A stretch of 64,000 bases of DNA, from the NCBI RefSeq assembly GCF_000282095.2, contig NZ_AKKC02000004.1, positions 1,426,001 through 1,490,000 on the forward strand, in the 5' to 3' direction. The notes under the pieces are model-generated. The model was not told the DNA's origin and ran no database searches. It saw nothing but the letters and a program-made list of their open reading frames with translations. The DNA comes from Rhizobium sp. CF080 (lineage in GTDB: Bacteria; Pseudomonadota; Alphaproteobacteria; Rhizobiales; Rhizobiaceae). Below, in pieces: positions 53,270-61,947 of this stretch; positions within the stretch are counted from its first letter, which is position 1, and each line of letters begins with the position of its first letter. Made by a program: the position numbers and the translations under genes.

Positions 53270-54109
53270 TCATCCGGTATTGCCCCCGGCGGCAGGCGGA
53301 AGATCGACCCGCAGCACCTTCTCCTTCAATGGCTCGCTGGCGGCTGGGTAGATCTGCACGATCCGCGGATCGTGGGCCGGTAGGACATGATCATCGCTGT
53401 CGGCAAGCTCGCGGATACGTTCGTGGCCGGCAATCATGTCGGAAAGGTTGAATGCGACGGAGAACGGAATTCCCCGCTCGTATTCCTCATAATAGTGCAG
53501 CGCATCCGACGCCAGCACCACCCAGCCGCGCGCTGTTTTCACGCGCACAACCTCCTGACCGGCGCAATGGCCGCCGACCCAGTGCACGGAAACACCGTCG
53601 GCAATCTCATGATCACGGCCGTGCAGGGTGAGCCGGCCGGCATGCAGCAGATGCACGAGGCGGGCGAGTTCATCCGGCTCATAGGCGCGTCGAAACCAGG
53701 GTCGTTGCATCCAGGGACCAGTGACGTAACTCATTTCCTCCGCCTGCATCAGGAAATGAGCGTTTTCCAAAGCATCGAGATGCCCCAGATGATCGTAATG
53801 CGCATGCGTCAGGATGACCGTGTCCACCGACGCCGGATCGATCTCCAGCGCTTTCCAGGCCTCGACTGGAGTGCAGAGGATATCGTGCCCATGCCTCGAA
53901 GCCTTTTCGGGATCCATGCCCGTGTCAACGACGATCAGCTTGCCTTGGGCCTTCAGCACCCAGCAATAGAAGTCCATCGGCATGGGGTCTGCGGGGCGTT
54001 TTTCGAGAATGAAATTTTCTCCCCGCGTGCGACGCGGGTTGTTGCCGTAGCGGATCGCATAGATTTCCCAAAGGGTATGGCCTTCGGTCATGATCGTCTT
54101 GTCAGGCAT
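53270..54109 (-). CDS. Metallo-beta-lactamase-fold hydrolase (N-acyl-homoserine lactonase / AttM-like)
   Basis: 279 residues. The HxHxDH motif is THAHYDHLGH at residues 102-107, with further ligands in GGHCAGQE, ASDALHYYEE and a late PAHDP. The size and the FYCWVLKAQGKLIVVDTGMD opening are as in the AttM/BlcC lactonase group, which opens homoserine lactones or gamma-butyrolactone. The start overlaps the end of the LivF-like gene by 8 bases, so it is part of the Liv operon. Here a lactone intermediate of the imported acid is a more natural substrate than a quorum signal. Confidence 0.87.
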   Translation of the reverse strand: MPDKTIMTEGHTLWEIYAIRYGNNPRRTRGENFILEKRPADPMPMDFYCWVLKAQGKLIVVDTGMDPEKASRHGHDILCTPVEAWKALEIDPASVDTVILTHAHYDHLGHLDALENAHFLMQAEEMSYVTGPWMQRPWFRRAYEPDELARLVHLLHAGRLTLHGRDHEIADGVSVHWVGGHCAGQEVVRVKTARGWVVLASDALHYYEEYERGIPFSVAFNLSDMIAGHERIRELADSDDHVLPAHDPRIVQIYPAASEPLKEKVLRVDLPPAAGGNTG

Positions 54110-54854
54110 GTTCCGTTACGACCTCCGTCTCCGACGCTCCCAGATAGGCGTCGATCGCCTGCTGGCGGGCGGCTTCGTCCTTCAACTCCTCGGCTCTGCG
54201 ACGGCCCACGATCCGTCCGCTTCGCAGGAAGTGGAGATCGTCGCAAAGGCGCATCGTCATTCGGAGGTTCTGTTCGACCAGCACGATGGCCAGATCGCCT
54301 TCGCCACGGATCGCCGCGAGCCTTTCGAATACCCTTCTGATCAGAAGCGGCGCCAGCCCGAGCGAAGGTTCATCCAGGAGCAGGAGCCTCGGCCCCGACA
54401 TCAGGCCGCGACCGATCGCGAGCATCTGCTGCTCACCGCCGCTAAGCCGCCAGGCACCTCCATCCACTTTATTGGCAATTTCGGGAAACAATTCGAGCAC
54501 GGTGTCCATCCGCCTGCGACGCTCGCCCGTCGACACTTGATAGCCGCCGAGGACAAGGTTCTCGCGGACGCTGAGTTCACCGACGATCTCGCGCCTCTCA
54601 GGCACATAGACGATGCCGCGCCTGACCCGCTCCCGGATGGGCAGCTCGCCGATCGACAACCCGTCGTAGACGATGTCACCTTTGGCGGAAATCAGCCCAG
54701 CCACCGCCTTCATGATCGATGACTTGCCGGCGCCATTTGCACCAAGCAGCGCGGTGACCTTTCCGGGCTCCACGTCGAAGCTGACATTCTCGACGGCCTG
54801 TGCGGACGCTCCATAGAATACCGACAGGTTTTTGACGGACAACAGGTTAGTCAT
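54102..54854 (-). CDS. Branched-chain-type ABC transporter ATP-binding protein (LivF-like)
   Basis: 250 residues. Walker A is GANGAGKSS, the signature LSGGEQQMLAIG and Walker B LLLLDEPSLGLAP. The YVPERREIVGELSVRENL segment is typical of LivF. ATG 54854 follows GGGAG and overlaps the end of the LivG-like gene. It energises the HAAT-type importer together with LivG. Confidence 0.93.
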   Translation of the reverse strand: MTNLLSVKNLSVFYGASAQAVENVSFDVEPGKVTALLGANGAGKSSIMKAVAGLISAKGDIVYDGLSIGELPIRERVRRGIVYVPERREIVGELSVRENLVLGGYQVSTGERRRRMDTVLELFPEIANKVDGGAWRLSGGEQQMLAIGRGLMSGPRLLLLDEPSLGLAPLLIRRVFERLAAIRGEGDLAIVLVEQNLRMTMRLCDDLHFLRSGRIVGRRRAEELKDEAARQQAIDAYLGASETEVVTEHA

Positions 54855-55626
54855 CGTCGCTCCCCAGATAGATCGAAACCACGTTCTCATTACGGCGTAC
54901 CGCCTCGGGCGGGCCGCACGTGACGACTTCGCCGAAATTGATCACGTAGATCCGGTCGCAGAGCGACATGACGAGATCCATATCGTGCTCGACGATGACC
55001 ATCACCAGATCCGGTGAGGCGATCCTGCGCAGCGTCTGGGTGAGATCGCGCGTTTCGGCATTGTTCAGACCCGCAGCCGGCTCGTCCAGGAGAAGGACGG
55101 ACGGCTTGCCGACGATAGCGCGGGCGATTTCCACCAGCCTCTGCATGCCGGGCGGCAATTGCTGCGGAAAAAGATCCCTCGCATCGGCGAGACCGAGGCT
55201 TGCCAGCGCCTCGACTGCCGCATTCTGCATCTCCCCGGTCTCGCGGCGCCCGCGCGACAGCGGCAGGAGAGCATCCAGCCAACCGGCATGGTAGTTTCGG
55301 GCGAGACCCATCATCACGTTTTCAACCACCGTGAGATCAGGGCACAGCGCGACCGTTTGAAAGCTGCGCACTACACCGCGGGACGCTCGGGATGCGGGCG
55401 ACAGGCCATCGAGCGGGCGGCCGTCGAATGTGATCGAACCGCCCTGAGGCTGATAGGCACCGGTCAGGCAGTTGAACAGGCTGGTCTTGCCCGCACCGTT
55501 GGGGCCGATGAGGCCCGTGACCTCGCCGGCGCAGAATTCGACGGAGAGGCCGCGCAGAACTTTGATCCCACCGAACGAAAGCGCGATATTCTCGCCCCTG
55601 AGGGCCCTCGTCCTCTGGTCCATCAT
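54847..55626 (-). CDS. Branched-chain-type ABC transporter ATP-binding protein (LivG-like)
   Basis: 259 residues with Walker A GPNGAGKTS, the LivG-type RSFQTVALCPDLTVVENVMM region, and Walker B VLLLDEPAAGLNNAE. The signature is degenerate: LPPGMQRLVEIARAI, where LSxGxxR is usual, with Pro in the second position. The C-terminal EHDMDLVMSLCDRIYV element is typical. The start overlaps the end of the LivM-like gene by 4 bases. Confidence 0.92.
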   Translation of the reverse strand: MMDQRTRALRGENIALSFGGIKVLRGLSVEFCAGEVTGLIGPNGAGKTSLFNCLTGAYQPQGGSITFDGRPLDGLSPASRASRGVVRSFQTVALCPDLTVVENVMMGLARNYHAGWLDALLPLSRGRRETGEMQNAAVEALASLGLADARDLFPQQLPPGMQRLVEIARAIVGKPSVLLLDEPAAGLNNAETRDLTQTLRRIASPDLVMVIVEHDMDLVMSLCDRIYVINFGEVVTCGPPEAVRRNENVVSIYLGSDDD

Positions 55627-56609
55627 CGTTTCCCCCGGCGTTGTGTGGCCATCGCCGCCAGCTTCGGCGCAAAATGTCCGGAAAGGACGACAGCGATCAG
55701 CGCGAGGCCGTAGAAGACCGGGATCCAGGCTCCCGAGCCGGACAGGAGTTGCGGGGCGAGCGTCAGAAAAGCTCCGCCGATCAGTGCCCGGGTCAGGCTC
55801 AGCCCATAAAAGCTGACGACGGAACCGACCAGCAAAAAGACCGACGACCAGAACGTATATCCCGTCGGCGACACTGCCGAGCTGGCAAAGGCCAGCATGG
55901 CGCCCGACACCGCAGCAATGCCGCCGCTGATGCCCATGATGCTGACGCGTGCCCAGGACCTGCGCGTGCCGAAGGCGTCCGCCGCCGCCGGATGGGAGCG
56001 GGCCAGCAGGAGGGCGCGGCCCTGGCGCGACTGCCTCAACCGGCTGAGCACGTAGACGACTGCGGCAAGTGCCGCGAGCGGCACGTAATAGCGTTGCAAC
56101 TCGATCGCGATGCCGGGAATGACGGGCTTGGAGACATACAGTCCCTCAAACCCGCCTGTCCACCGATCGCCGCTGATGATGATTTCCGGCAGGGCCAGCG
56201 CCAGCGCCATCGTCGACACGGCAAGATAGATCCCCGAAATCCGGCGGGATGGCCAGGCAAACAGGATGCCGAACAGGACGCCGGCGATAACCGCCACAGG
56301 CAGTGAAACCAAAAGCGGCAAACCAAGCCGCGCCTCGATGATCGCCACCGAATAGGCACCGATGGCCGCGAAGAAGCTATGCCCGATCGAGACCTCTCCG
56401 CCATAACGGACCAGAGCGCTGACCGAAAGAACGCCGATACTGTTGGCAAAGCACAGTCCGAGCGCGTAGCTCCACGAGCCTGTGACGAAGAGCGGCAGCA
56501 GAACGAGCGCCGCGATCACGACGACATTCGCGGCGGCACCCGTCGCAAGTGCTCGAAGTCCGGCCATGTTGGCACGTTCGCCGTCCAGGGCGATAATGCT
56601 GTCAGACAC
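55623..56609 (-). CDS. Branched-chain-type ABC transporter permease (LivM-like)
   Basis: 328-residue inner-membrane permease with about ten hydrophobic segments. Family motifs are SIGVLSVSALVRYGGEVSIG, the GHSFFAAIGAYSVAI loop and GISGGIAAVSGAMLAFASSA. GTG 56609 has GGAGG 5 bases upstream; an ATG at 56630 lies before that Shine-Dalgarno. It overlaps the LivH-like gene by 8 bases and works with it as the translocation pore. Confidence 0.92.
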   Translation of the reverse strand: MSDSIIALDGERANMAGLRALATGAAANVVVIAALVLLPLFVTGSWSYALGLCFANSIGVLSVSALVRYGGEVSIGHSFFAAIGAYSVAIIEARLGLPLLVSLPVAVIAGVLFGILFAWPSRRISGIYLAVSTMALALALPEIIISGDRWTGGFEGLYVSKPVIPGIAIELQRYYVPLAALAAVVYVLSRLRQSRQGRALLLARSHPAAADAFGTRRSWARVSIMGISGGIAAVSGAMLAFASSAVSPTGYTFWSSVFLLVGSVVSFYGLSLTRALIGGAFLTLAPQLLSGSGAWIPVFYGLALIAVVLSGHFAPKLAAMATQRRGKR

Positions 56610-57501
56610 GGTTGCCTCCTGCCTTTGCAAAGATGCCGTTCGGGAAAATGTTCAGAGCCGTCAGAATGACGATCAGCAGGAATGTGTTGGTGAATTCCGG
56701 CGATACGTAGAAGGTGAACAGGTTCATCAGGATGCCAATGAGAATGCCGCCAACCAGTGCGCCGGGCAGGCTGGCGAAACCACCCAGCACGGCCGCCGCG
56801 AAGGCCTGCAGCATGAAGGTTGCAACCGTCGTTGCGCTGAGGAACGTGGTCGGCACGATCAGCAATGCCCCGACGACACCGAGGACGGCGGAAACGATCC
56901 ATGCGAACAGATGGACTGAACGCAGGTTGAGGCCACAGATTTCGGCCGCAACGGGATTTGCCGAGATAGCCCGAAAGGCAACGCCCAGTTTCGAATAGTC
57001 GATGATGAGGAAAAGGCCGACGATCGTGACGACTGCAACCGTCAGAACCGTGAGATCGTAGCCGGTGATACGCAGCCCCAGGGTCGTGGCGCTGAAGCGC
57101 GGCAAGGGAAGATCGAGAGGCACGATATCGGCGCCGAATACCAGCAAGGTAACGCCCTGCGCGATCAGGCCGATGCCGAGGGTGGTGATCGTCGCCGTCA
57201 GATCCGATTCCGCCATGATCGGCGCGATGATCGCATAGCTGAGGAACGCGACCGCCACGACCGCGACGACCGCCAGCAGCACCGCCACTCCCCAGGATAG
57301 GCTGAGCAGAACACCGCTGGAAAAACCATAGATCAGGAATGCCGCCAGCCCCGCGACGTTTCCGTGCGAGAAATTCACCACGCGCGAACTCTTGAAGATC
57401 ATCACCAGCCCGAGTGCGCCGAGCGCATAGAGGCAGCCGGTGACGACGCCCGACCAGATCAGCGGAAATAAATCGAGCAGAAGGTCGGGTACGGAGTTCA
57501 T
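56602..57501 (-). CDS. Branched-chain-type ABC transporter permease (LivH-like)
   Basis: 299-residue inner-membrane permease, normal LivH length. Characteristic elements are GCLYALGALGLVMIFKSSRV, VNFSHGNVAGLAAFLIYG and the C-terminal AAAVLGGFASLPGALVGGIL. The start overlaps the end of the dehydrogenase gene by 4 bases (ATGA), so transport and catabolic genes share one transcript. Confidence 0.93.
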   Translation of the reverse strand: MNSVPDLLLDLFPLIWSGVVTGCLYALGALGLVMIFKSSRVVNFSHGNVAGLAAFLIYGFSSGVLLSLSWGVAVLLAVVAVVAVAFLSYAIIAPIMAESDLTATITTLGIGLIAQGVTLLVFGADIVPLDLPLPRFSATTLGLRITGYDLTVLTVAVVTIVGLFLIIDYSKLGVAFRAISANPVAAEICGLNLRSVHLFAWIVSAVLGVVGALLIVPTTFLSATTVATFMLQAFAAAVLGGFASLPGALVGGILIGILMNLFTFYVSPEFTNTFLLIVILTALNIFPNGIFAKAGGNRV

Positions 57502-58394
57502 GCCGAAACCTCCGACATCGTACCGTCCTCGACCAGGCGGATCACGCCCGGAAAATAGCGCCCGCCCAGGCCCCTCTCGACAGCGGCCTCGTAATAGCGC
57601 CTGACGGTTTCGGCAGCCTTGATCGTAACGCCGGTTTCCGCCGCCAGTTGAAACACGTAGTCGATATCCTTCAGCACATATTCCGGCGGAAACGACCGTT
57701 CGGGAAACTCACGCGGCAGCATTGCCTTGCGGCCATGGTTTCGCAGCACGAAGCTGTCGCCCGATCCTTTCGAGACGGCATCGAGCAAGGTCTCCGGCGC
57801 CACCCCTGCCCGCTCGCCGAGCACCATCATCTCGGCAAGCGTTACGACATGCTCGAATACCAGCATGTTGTTGACCAGCTTCAGCACTTGCCCCGTGCCG
57901 ACCTCGCCGCCATGGGTGATGTCGGTCGCTACATAGTCCAGGATCGGCTTGATACTGGCGAACACGCCTTCGGATGCGCCGACCATGATGCTGAGTTCGC
58001 CGCGCTGCGCCGCTTCGCGGGTACGGGCGACGGGAGCGTCGGCGAAATGCAGTCCCTGCGGCTGCAGATCCGCTGCGATCTTGCGGGCAAGCGCCACCGG
58101 CGTGGTCGACAGATCGACGATCGTAGAACCGGACCTGGCATGTTTCGCCACCTCGCTGGTCACGGCCTCCACCTGCGGCCCGCCCGGCAGAGACATGAAG
58201 ATGAAATCAGCGTCGCCGGCCAGCGAGGCGACGGATGCCTGACGTTCCGCTTTGGTGTCGACCAGGATTTCGAAAGCCTGCTCGTTCATGTCGAAGGCGA
58301 TCACGCGTCCGGCGTGCTTGAGCGCCATGTTGCGACACATAGGGCCACCCATGACGCCGAGCCCGATAAATCCGATGGTAGAATTGCTGGTCAT
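57498..58394 (-). CDS. 3-Hydroxyisobutyrate dehydrogenase / beta-hydroxyacid dehydrogenase family protein
   Basis: 298 residues. N-terminal NAD-binding GFIGLGVMGGPMCRNM, the substrate motif ADAPVARTREAAQRGELSIM (DAPVSGG in the canonical form, here ending RTREAA), and the catalytic lysine K172 in GTGQVLKLVNNML. These enzymes oxidise beta-hydroxy acids or reduce the semialdehydes. The changed substrate motif, with Arg-Thr-Arg instead of Ser-Gly-Gly, suggests a substrate other than 3-hydroxyisobutyrate. It lies 4 bases downstream of the SDR gene. Confidence 0.88.
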   Translation of the reverse strand: MTSNSTIGFIGLGVMGGPMCRNMALKHAGRVIAFDMNEQAFEILVDTKAERQASVASLAGDADFIFMSLPGGPQVEAVTSEVAKHARSGSTIVDLSTTPVALARKIAADLQPQGLHFADAPVARTREAAQRGELSIMVGASEGVFASIKPILDYVATDITHGGEVGTGQVLKLVNNMLVFEHVVTLAEMMVLGERAGVAPETLLDAVSKGSGDSFVLRNHGRKAMLPREFPERSFPPEYVLKDIDYVFQLAAETGVTIKAAETVRRYYEAAVERGLGGRYFPGVIRLVEDGTMSEVSA

Positions 58395-58398
58395 TGCT

Positions 58399-59148
58399 TC
58401 AATCCATCAACATTCCGCCGTTCACATCGAGGACCGTTCCGGTGATCCAGTTCGATGCAGGCGAGCAAAGGAATAAGATTGCCTGGGCGATGTCTTCCGG
58501 CTGGCCATAACGGCCAAGCGGCACGTTGCCGTTTGCCGACGGTGCGGCGCGCTGTGTCACCTTGTTCCACATCGGGGTTTCGACCGGGCCGGGCGCGATG
58601 ACGCTGGCATAAACGCCCTGCGCCGCACCGGCCTTGGCCACCCATTTCATCAATCCATGCACGGCGGATTTGGCCGCGACATAGGCGGGGCCGGAAGCGA
58701 CACCGCCGATCTTGGCCGCAATAGAGCCCAACGCAACGATCTTTCCGCCGCCGCTCTCCGCCATCAGCGGGAATGCTTCACGGACTGGATTGACGACGCC
58801 CATGAGGTTGACGTCGAGCATCGCGCGCCATTCCTCATCCGTCGATTCCGTCAACGGGCGATGCGTGATCGTGCCAGCGCAAAGGACGAGGATGTCGAGT
58901 TGCCGATGGCGCCGGATGAGGTCGGCGATCACGGTCTTGGTTTCGTCCGAGGACGTTACGTCATATCGGCGGTATTCAATGGATGCGTGATAGAAATCTG
59001 CCTGTTCCGCGATATCCGTCGCGATGACAGTTGCCCCTGCCTCGGCCAGCGCCTGGGCGGTGGCCTTGCCTATACCGCCTGCGGCACCGGTGACGAGGGC
59101 GACACGGCCATCGAGCCGTGCAGGCGAACTGATCGGGATGTTTATCAT
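58399..59148 (-). CDS. Short-chain dehydrogenase/reductase
   Basis: 249 residues. TGAAGGIG cofactor motif, VLCAGTI in the NNAG position, catalytic Ser in LGSIAAKIGGVASG and YVAAK. IATDIAEQ after strand 2 places an Asp for NAD(H). ATG 59148 has GGAGG 5 bases upstream; an ATG at 59160 would overlap the Shine-Dalgarno. It is the second gene of the importer operon and probably acts on a hydroxy acid or keto acid of the pathway. Confidence 0.9.
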   Translation of the reverse strand: MINIPISSPARLDGRVALVTGAAGGIGKATAQALAEAGATVIATDIAEQADFYHASIEYRRYDVTSSDETKTVIADLIRRHRQLDILVLCAGTITHRPLTESTDEEWRAMLDVNLMGVVNPVREAFPLMAESGGGKIVALGSIAAKIGGVASGPAYVAAKSAVHGLMKWVAKAGAAQGVYASVIAPGPVETPMWNKVTQRAAPSANGNVPLGRYGQPEDIAQAILFLCSPASNWITGTVLDVNGGMLMD

Positions 59149-59214
59149 TGGCTCCTCCATTCATGATATCGCCCCCCGCCCCCAGGAGGGCGGGAGATTT
59201 TCTCGTCGAGGAGC

Positions 59215-60429
59215 TTACTGGGCAGGCGCGTCAAAGACGGCGACCGGATAGGGCTTGAAGTCGCGCACGAGTTCGAACTTACCGCCTTTCGCCTGAATGA
59301 TGCCTTCCTTGCGCGTACCGCGGTGGTCTCCAGGCTTGAACGACACGCCCTGCGCTCCTCCCACGGAGGCGTTGTTCAAATTATCCAGGGCCGCGATCAG
59401 GCTTTCACCGGTCAGCGGCTTGCCGCTATCCAACAATGCTTCGAAGCCCTTTGCAAACAACGCTGCGTTGCTCCAGCCATTGAGACCGAAAACACCCACC
59501 GGATCGCCGGGATAATATTTCGTCACCGCCTCACGGTAAGCCTTGACGCCCGGCTCCTCGCTGCTGACCGGCAGCAGCCAGGACGAGAAATAGGTGCCAT
59601 CCAGAAGGTCGCCCGCGAGCTTGACGGTGGAAGGGTCGGCCGTGAAGAACGGCGCGAACCATTTCACTTTCAGCCCCTGCAAGTCCGCCGCCTTGAGAGC
59701 GGCCGCAAGATTGGCGTTTGAACCGAAGAGAATGACGGCCTCCGCACCGGAATTCGCGACACGGCGAATGTGCGGGCTGAAGCTGGTTGTCTTGACGTCG
59801 AAGGGCACGGATTCAGCCGGCTCGATGCCGAGCTCCTTCATGTAGAGATCGAAGCCGCGCTTGGCGGATTTTCCCAGCTCGTCGTTTTCCCAGAGCAAGG
59901 CGATTTTCTTCAGCCCCAGATCCTTGACGGCATAATCGACGTTCGACGCGGCGGACCACCCGTAGTCGGGCAGCAGCGGGAAAACGTTAGGCTCGACGAA
60001 GAAGGCGCTGGCGCCTCCGATCGGCCCAATCATCGGAACCTTCTTTTCCTTGGCATAGGGAATGGCCGCAACATTGGTGGCCGTGCCGACGGGTGCTGCG
60101 AGCGCGAATGCTCCGTCGTCCTCGACGAGCTTGCGGCTTACGGCAACGCTGCGTGCGGGATCATAACCGTCATCATAGGTAATATAGTTGACCTTCCATC
60201 CCTTGATGCCGCCGGTCTCGTTCAGATGCTTGAAGTAAGCATCTGCGGCATGGGTCAGCACCGAGTAGAAAGGAACCGGCCCGGTCACGGGCGTAAAGGC
60301 GCCGACCGTGACCACTTTCTTTTCCGTGTCAATTCCCTTTTGCTGAGCGGCGGCTGTGCCTACGCTCCCCAACGTCAGCACGAGCGCGCTCACAGCTATC
60401 CCGAGCGTTCCTGCGATACCTGGCAACAT
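59215..60429 (-). CDS. Branched-chain-type ABC transporter substrate-binding protein (LivK-like)
   Basis: 404-residue periplasmic receptor. A signal peptide (IAGTLGIAVSALVLTLGSVG) ends at TAAAQ. Mature elements: VVTVGAFTPVTGPVPFYSVL, IKGWKVNYITYDDGYDPARS and YAKEKKVPMIGPIGGASAFF. Many members of this group bind carboxylates or aromatic acids rather than leucine. ATG 60429 follows GGAGGT. It is first in an eight-gene minus-strand operon (receptor, SDR, dehydrogenase, LivH, LivM, LivG, LivF, metallohydrolase). Box C lies 75 bases upstream. Confidence 0.92.
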   Translation of the reverse strand: MLPGIAGTLGIAVSALVLTLGSVGTAAAQQKGIDTEKKVVTVGAFTPVTGPVPFYSVLTHAADAYFKHLNETGGIKGWKVNYITYDDGYDPARSVAVSRKLVEDDGAFALAAPVGTATNVAAIPYAKEKKVPMIGPIGGASAFFVEPNVFPLLPDYGWSAASNVDYAVKDLGLKKIALLWENDELGKSAKRGFDLYMKELGIEPAESVPFDVKTTSFSPHIRRVANSGAEAVILFGSNANLAAALKAADLQGLKVKWFAPFFTADPSTVKLAGDLLDGTYFSSWLLPVSSEEPGVKAYREAVTKYYPGDPVGVFGLNGWSNAALFAKGFEALLDSGKPLTGESLIAALDNLNNASVGGAQGVSFKPGDHRGTRKEGIIQAKGGKFELVRDFKPYPVAVFDAPAQ

Positions 60430-60503
60430 ATCGACCTCCCATCGAACTTGACCAACCATCATTTCAAGGCCGGACCGTAAAATAACAACTGCACCCGGTC
60501 AAC

Positions 60504-60520
60504 ATAAAATGCATTATGCA
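60504..60520. promoter_or_regulatory. Box C: ATAAAATGCATTATGCA upstream of the Liv-type operon
   Basis: A 17-bp sequence identical in inverse orientation to box A (51751-51767). It lies in the divergent region between the LivK-like gene and the third CoA-transferase gene, 75 bases from the former. Confidence 0.75.
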
Positions 60521-60670
60521 GTGCAGCAATTACTTGATGGTCGAGATAATATGGCCGCATATTGAGTGCGCAATACGAAAATCAATCCGTAAATAATGTT
60601 TAATAACCATATATTTATGATATTAAAGGCGAGAATGAACTATCTCCGTCAGCGTCGACCATTGCGCATG

Positions 60671-60686
60671 ATATAAAATGCATTAT
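60671..60686. promoter_or_regulatory. Box D: ATATAAAATGCATTAT upstream of the third CoA-transferase gene
   Basis: Shares 16 bp exactly with the extended box A (51754-51769, inverse). It lies 32-47 bases before GTG 60718, just upstream of the AAGGAG Shine-Dalgarno, where a bound regulator would block transcription start or elongation. Confidence 0.75.
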
Positions 60687-60717
60687 TATCATCGAAACGA
60701 ACGCAAAGGAGAACGCT

Positions 60718-61947
60718 GTGGGAGTGCTTGCGAACAAGACGGTGCTGGAACTGGGGAGCATGATCGCTGCTCCTTTCGCGACCCACATCCTTGGTCAGCT
60801 CGGTGCGGAGATCATAAAGATCGAGCCACCAGGCGGCGAAACGACCCGCAGGCTTGTCCGCGGCGGCCCCAGCGGCACCTACATCGCTTACAATCGCGGC
60901 AAGAAAAGCATTTGCCTCAATCTGCAATCCGAGGATGGCGCCCGGATTTTCCGCTCCCTTGTGGCAAAGGCCGACATGCTCGTACACAACCTTTCGCCCA
61001 GCGCTGCCCGTAAGATGAAGGTCACTTTCGAGGAATGCGAGGCGATCAATCCTCGCATCGTCTTCTGCCACATCAAGGGCTACGGACCCGGGCCACTCTC
61101 TGAAGAGATCGCGTCCAATCCAATTGCGGAGGCCGCGACCGGCGTGATGTTCGCAAATCGCACCAACGGGAAACCGTCGAGGCTCGGCCCTTCGTACCAC
61201 GACCAGTTTGCCGGTTGCTATGCGGTGATCGGCGTGCTGTCCGCCCTGCTCGATCCCGATGCATCAAGGGAGAGGCGCAATATCGAGCTCGGCCTTTACG
61301 AGACCGGCCTGCACATCGCCGCAAGAGAACTCGTCGGTGTCCAGCTCAAGTCTCAGATCACCGGCAAGGCGGAACAGGAGCCCTCTCCGGAATTCAGCAT
61401 GCCGGGCTACGGCGCCTACGAGACGGCGGATGGACGGTGGATCTATCTGGTCATGCTCACCGATGATCACTGGCGAAAATTCTGCCGGGCGGCGGTGCTC
61501 GAGGTCGATCCCGAGCTTGCGACGCTTCGCCAGAGACGCAAGCACAGGGCGGTGGTCGAGGACATCGTCACCCAAAACGTCAAGCGTTTCTCATTCGAGG
61601 AATGGACGGGATCGCTGGCTGCGGCGGGCGTCGGATTCACCGAGGTCCTTTCGGCCGACAAGGTCCTCGACGCGAAACAGGCCCGGACGCCCGCCAAATA
61701 CAGCAGCATACCGTTCTCGTCCTTCACTTTCGAGGCGCCGGATTTTCCGGTTGCCGCTTCCTTGGCGACCGAAGGCCTGGTTGCCCCGCCGCCCCTGCTC
61801 GGAGAACACACCGTGCCGCTGCTCCGAGAAGCCGGTCACTCGGATGCCGAGATCAAAACACTTGTCGAGGCCGGCACAGTCGTAACTGCCAGCGACGACG
61901 ATGACCTGTGGAACATGCGGACCGAGGCCTTGGCTTTGGCGCGATAA
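60718..61947 (+). CDS. Family III CoA-transferase (CaiB/BaiF)
   Basis: 409 residues. TVLELGSMIAAPFATHILGQ and AEIIKIEPPGGE at the start, the nucleophile Asp162 in GPSYHDQFAGCYAVIGVLSA and RRNIELGLYETG for the active-site loop. GTG 60718 follows AAGGAG by 6 bases. It is divergent from the importer operon and has box D in its leader. It is a third CoA-transferase of the block, singly encoded and with an intact Asp, so it may serve as an independent homodimeric enzyme. Confidence 0.9.
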   Translation: MGVLANKTVLELGSMIAAPFATHILGQLGAEIIKIEPPGGETTRRLVRGGPSGTYIAYNRGKKSICLNLQSEDGARIFRSLVAKADMLVHNLSPSAARKMKVTFEECEAINPRIVFCHIKGYGPGPLSEEIASNPIAEAATGVMFANRTNGKPSRLGPSYHDQFAGCYAVIGVLSALLDPDASRERRNIELGLYETGLHIAARELVGVQLKSQITGKAEQEPSPEFSMPGYGAYETADGRWIYLVMLTDDHWRKFCRAAVLEVDPELATLRQRRKHRAVVEDIVTQNVKRFSFEEWTGSLAAAGVGFTEVLSADKVLDAKQARTPAKYSSIPFSSFTFEAPDFPVAASLATEGLVAPPPLLGEHTVPLLREAGHSDAEIKTLVEAGTVVTASDDDDLWNMRTEALALAR

